19,161 nt of DNA from Spirochaetia bacterium UBA2205. GTDB taxonomy: Bacteria > Spirochaetota > UBA4802 > UB4802. The stretch is taken from NCBI GenBank assembly GCA_002328585.1, contig DCUV01000001.1:3826-22986 (forward strand), written 5' to 3'. Made by a program: the position numbers and the translations under genes. The notes below the pieces were generated by a model, which ran no database searches, was not told the DNA's origin, and worked only from the letters and a program-made list of their open reading frames with translations. Shown piece by piece: positions 15,983-19,161 of the stretch. Each line of letters begins with the position of its first letter. Within the stretch, counting starts at the first letter, position 1.

Positions 15983-17569
15983 ATGAATGCAACTGATATA
16001 ATAACATCCTTTGGTGGTATAGGACTGCTTCTTTTAGGTATAGCTCTCATGTCCGAATCCATACAGAAGCTGGCAGGTTCACGGCTGCGTACTATTCTTA
16101 CCAACCTTACCGGAGGCCCTGGCAAAGCACTGCTTACCGGGATGCTCATTACAACCATCATTCAAGCCTCCAGTGCTACAGCGATTGCCACTATTGGTTT
16201 TGTAAGTGCTGGACTTATTACCATGTCACAGGCACTTGCAGTAATCTTTGGTGCAAATGTAGGAACAACAGTAACAGGATGGATAGTTGCAATCTTTGGC
16301 GTTCAATACAGCATAGGAAATATATCCCTTGTTTTTGTTGTCATTGGCAGTATATTAAAAATTCTTTATACTGATAAAAAAGCCGATATCGGCATGATCA
16401 TGGCAGGCTTTGGATTACTTTTTTTTGGTATCAGCCTTATGCAACAGGGCATGGTACAACTGCCATCAATCATCAACTTTTCAAACATCGGTGGAGAAGG
16501 CATTTTTGACCGATTGATACTTTTTGCTATTGGCTTTGTACTAACCATCTTAATGCAATCCTCAAGTGCTGCTGTTGCAATAGCACTTATAGCTTTAAAT
16601 ACCGGCGCCATTCATCTTTTCCAGGCTCAGATACTGGTCATAGGGATGAATGCAGGGAAATCTATTCCAATACTGTTTGCGGGCATTGGTGCAACACCGG
16701 ATACAAAACGAATTATCGCTGCCGATTTTCTTTTTAATATCATAACAGCAATCATATTATTTATTCTGATACCATGGTTATCGCCATTGTTTTTATTTCT
16801 ATGTAATACTATCTATCCAATTCCTTATGAAATACAGCTTGCATTGTTCCATACCTTATTCAACTGTATTGGTGTATTGCTATTTACACCCTTTATTGCA
16901 CCATTTATTCGTTTCCTTAGAACTCTTTTCATTGATAAACAATTATATTTAACACAACATTTAGATGATGCTATTGCTAAAAATCCACCCATTGCAGTAG
17001 AAGCAGCACGCCGAGCAGTTATTGACATCGCTCTTTTCATTATTCACATATTAAAAGATCTGATAAGCAATAAAGAAGAAGATTTTCAACGCCGGCTCCG
17101 TTTCGCTTCAAATGCCCTCAATGAAACCAAGCTTTTCATGAGCAAGGTTAAAACCAATCCACATGAGAGTAAACTTTACAATGAGCATATCTCCACACTC
17201 CATTCAATTGATCATTTAAACAGTATTATTGAGGCATGTTACGAAAAACAAGCAATCGATACACTGAAAAACAGTGATCTCTTTAAAGATATGCTATCAA
17301 ACTTTTCCAATGAACTTAATGAATCAGAGAATGCATTGCAACAAAAGAGTTCATTGGATAATGTGGAAAAAATACAGGAACTATCGCAATATTTAGCTAA
17401 CATTCGTAAATTAGAAAGAATAGAAGTATTAAAGAAAACTGCCATGGGATCACTTGATTCACATACTGCTCTTGAGTTTATCGAAGCGATTCGTTTTATT
17501 GACAGACTGGGATATCATATATGGCGTGTGGTACGTCATTGTATTTTACCTGGCGAAAGTAACTATTAA
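15983..17569 (+). CDS. Na+/phosphate cotransporter with C-terminal PhoU-like domain
   Basis: A 528-aa inner-membrane protein of the Na/Pi-cotransporter (NptA/PNaS, COG1283-like) family. It has two inverted membrane repeats, each with the family QSSSA-type motif: IQASSATA (61-65) and MQSSSAAVA (192-196). Matching GANVGTTVTG and GMNAGKSIP loops follow each. About eight membrane segments cover residues 5-325. The rest (335-520) is a soluble helical PhoU-like domain rich in Leu/Glu/Asn, found in the same arrangement in many bacteria. It probably imports or exports phosphate with Na+. No pst or pho genes are near. It has no strong ribosome binding site. It converges on the hydrolase gene with a 16-bp gap. 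Confidence 0.9.
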   Translation: MNATDIITSFGGIGLLLLGIALMSESIQKLAGSRLRTILTNLTGGPGKALLTGMLITTIIQASSATAIATIGFVSAGLITMSQALAVIFGANVGTTVTGWIVAIFGVQYSIGNISLVFVVIGSILKILYTDKKADIGMIMAGFGLLFFGISLMQQGMVQLPSIINFSNIGGEGIFDRLILFAIGFVLTILMQSSSAAVAIALIALNTGAIHLFQAQILVIGMNAGKSIPILFAGIGATPDTKRIIAADFLFNIITAIILFILIPWLSPLFLFLCNTIYPIPYEIQLALFHTLFNCIGVLLFTPFIAPFIRFLRTLFIDKQLYLTQHLDDAIAKNPPIAVEAARRAVIDIALFIIHILKDLISNKEEDFQRRLRFASNALNETKLFMSKVKTNPHESKLYNEHISTLHSIDHLNSIIEACYEKQAIDTLKNSDLFKDMLSNFSNELNESENALQQKSSLDNVEKIQELSQYLANIRKLERIEVLKKTAMGSLDSHTALEFIEAIRFIDRLGYHIWRVVRHCILPGESNY

Positions 17570-17585
17570 AAAAGGGGTCAGAGCC

Positions 17586-18467
17586 TTATAATAAACGCTC
17601 TAAAAACCTCTTCTGTATAGCTATACTCTTTTCAAACATTGTCCCTTTATACGGTTCAAAATGACCACACGGCAATATATGAAAATCAATGTTTTTAATG
17701 TTGCCTTCAGCTTTTTTAACAGCAGATAGAGGAATCAGCGAATCATATTCTGCAGCAATGATACAAACCGGGCACATAATATTTTTTACATATGTTGTTG
17801 GTCTGTACAATGGCAGGGTTAAACATACACGTGCAGGGCACCAATTCTCATCAGTTACCTCTGCTGGCACTAAATTCATATAGCCCTGATAGCTATCAGC
17901 AGTATTCATAGCCGCAAAAGAATCTGGCAGCGATACAACAGGTATAGTATAGGGCTTGCTGTTAATAATTTGTGTCGACATATCCCGAATCCCTGAATAC
18001 ATACCAATTATTATATTTTTTATTGGCAGATGAAATGCTGTTGCGATACCATCCACAAATGGAACTTGCGCTATAACTCCAGCTATTGTTGTATCCTGCG
18101 ATGCTACCGTTAAAACATGCCCGCCGCTATAAGATGTTCCCCACAATACTATCTTTGCAATATCAATATTTGGCATGGTTTTTACATAGTGTATGGCACT
18201 ATGATAATCCTCAATATGATACTTATGATACACCAATTGTCGTAAGCTCCCCTTGCTTTTGCCAAAGCCCCTGTAGTCAAACATAAGCACAGCAAAACCA
18301 ATGTTTGCAAAAACATCAGCAAACGGATGGAGTCCAAAATCCATCCTTGCACCAAATCCATGTGCCATTATGATGATGGGCAGTTTTTGATTGCTCTCAG
18401 GCAGGTAAAGGCGGGCATCCAATAAACAATCATGGCTTTGAAACGATGACGAAATAATCTGATACAT
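17586..18467 (-). CDS. Alpha/beta hydrolase
   Basis: A 293-aa serine hydrolase of the alpha/beta fold. The oxyanion-hole region is MAHGFGARMDFGL (34-46), FDYRGFGKSKG (63-73) follows strand 4, the nucleophile elbow is WGTSYSGGH (S112), and the acid and base are D242 (AAEYDSLIP) and H269 (CGHFEPYKG). There is no signal peptide, so it is probably cytoplasmic. A cap region lies between about 138 and 215. Similar proteins are annotated as esterases or dienelactone-hydrolase-like enzymes; the substrate is unknown. The complete triad supports activity. It is on the opposite strand to the phosphate transporter and 85 bases downstream of the TolC-family gene. Confidence 0.88.
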   Translation of the reverse strand: MYQIISSSFQSHDCLLDARLYLPESNQKLPIIIMAHGFGARMDFGLHPFADVFANIGFAVLMFDYRGFGKSKGSLRQLVYHKYHIEDYHSAIHYVKTMPNIDIAKIVLWGTSYSGGHVLTVASQDTTIAGVIAQVPFVDGIATAFHLPIKNIIIGMYSGIRDMSTQIINSKPYTIPVVSLPDSFAAMNTADSYQGYMNLVPAEVTDENWCPARVCLTLPLYRPTTYVKNIMCPVCIIAAEYDSLIPLSAVKKAEGNIKNIDFHILPCGHFEPYKGTMFEKSIAIQKRFLERLL

Positions 18468-18552
18468 AACAATCTCCTAAAACATTAGAATGTCATATAA
18501 TCTCTGTAACAATGACGCGTTTAACTATTTATATACAATTAAACATACACTA

Positions 18553-19161
18553 TTACTGGATTAAATCATTATAATCAATAAAATAATCAATAAAACTAAC
18601 CTTCAACTGTAATAATTTTAGCTGCTGAGAAAAAATTGAATTTTCAGTTTCAATTAAATATTTAAGATCCAACCTTGCTTGCTCATACTTTTTTCTTTCA
18701 GTCTGCCGCTGGGATATCAATGCATATAAATTTTTTGTGTTTATTTCTATTAAATCTTTATATCCTTTCAGCGATTGTAAGATGGTACGGATATTCTTAT
18801 AATAATCATTCTTTGATATATTCAGGTTGTGTTCTAATTCTTTAAGCGATAGCTCATATTCCTGTAACTGTGATTGTGAGGTATGATTGCCTAACGGATA
18901 GCTAAACTGTAACCCTATTGAGTAATCCGTATCAGGAAGTTTGCTTAACGCATCACTCTGGTTTTGACTATAATTTTTTCGTGAAGCTGAAAGAATTACA
19001 TCCATCTGTGGCAGGGTGTCATTATTTGCAACATCTATGGTATAATGCATGCTATCAATACTTTTAGCAACAATGGCATAGGCTCTTGTTTTTTCAAAAG
19101 GGACTTCCTGTATATCCATAGTAACTATCTCATTAAAATATTTTTGAAGATAAGCACTATC
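18553..19161 (-). CDS. TolC-family outer-membrane efflux protein, C-terminal part
   Basis: The frame is open from the right edge of the window to a stop at 18553, about 202 residues; the ATG at 19119 is therefore probably internal. The pattern is that of TolC-type proteins: a strand-like segment with NDTLPQMDVILSASRK, then the family signature YSIGLQFSYPLGN, followed by about 120 residues of long heptad-like helices (QSQLQEYELSLKELEHNLN, LYALISQRQTERKKYEQARL). TolC proteins form the trimeric outer-membrane channel of efflux pumps or type I secretion. The partner RND or ABC pump genes would lie outside the window. It supports a diderm cell envelope. Confidence 0.85.
   Translation of the reverse strand, partial: DSAYLQKYFNEIVTMDIQEVPFEKTRAYAIVAKSIDSMHYTIDVANNDTLPQMDVILSASRKNYSQNQSDALSKLPDTDYSIGLQFSYPLGNHTSQSQLQEYELSLKELEHNLNISKNDYYKNIRTILQSLKGYKDLIEINTKNLYALISQRQTERKKYEQARLDLKYLIETENSIFSQQLKLLQLKVSFIDYFIDYNDLIQ

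Noticed and set aside
17574..17584. GGGGTCAGAGC also present at 7185-7195, resembling a dispersed repeat seen in many genomes
   Set aside because: Only 11 bases match, and the other copy lies within the radical SAM coding region, so chance cannot be excluded.

Overview
The window looks like part of a moderately AT-rich, diderm bacterial chromosome. It carries a TolC-type outer-membrane protein, a LolA-like lipoprotein-sorting protein, a Tat-exported sulfatase and a monofunctional AroH-type chorismate mutase. A spirochaete-like or related anaerobic lineage is possible, but this is only an impression from gene content. No rRNA, tRNA or CRISPR array was seen.

Left part (1-11.6 kb) is ordinary chromosome: the 3' end of an unknown gene; a histone-deacetylase/AcuC-family amidohydrolase converging on a metallophosphoesterase; a 52-aa small ORF in an otherwise empty gap; a sulfatase overlapping a small membrane protein; a LysE-type exporter; a hotdog thioesterase; and a radical SAM protein. 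A long minus-strand gene string follows: aroA - aroH - LolA-like - rsmE - thiS-like - coiled-coil protein. It has several start/stop overlaps and a plausible promoter upstream of aroA.

Middle part (about 11.76-15.66 kb) is an accessory island made almost entirely of mobile-element debris around one intact system. In order: an internally deleted IS256/mutator-type element (11838-12295); a group II intron on the minus strand (about 12372-13200) that keeps its 5' end, domain V and domain VI but has lost nearly all of its maturase ORF; a complete retron (promoter 13247-13275, msr-msd RNA 13280-13418, RT-TOPRIM fusion protein 13441-15135); and the left end plus first ~64 codons of an IS110-family element whose upstream region is the expected place for a bridge RNA.

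The retron is the main find. It has a perfect 14-bp a1/a2 inverted repeat, a branch-point guanosine directly after a1, the retron-specific NAxxH motif, a YADD active site and a C-terminal TOPRIM nuclease-like domain. This is the architecture of retron Ec67 (Eco2), so it is probably a one-protein anti-phage retron in which RT and toxic effector are fused. RNA and protein together form the complete module, and no separate effector gene is seen beside them.

Right part (15.7-19.2 kb) returns to chromosomal genes: an Na+/phosphate cotransporter with a PhoU-like tail, a convergent alpha/beta hydrolase, and the C-terminal part of a TolC-family protein running off the window.
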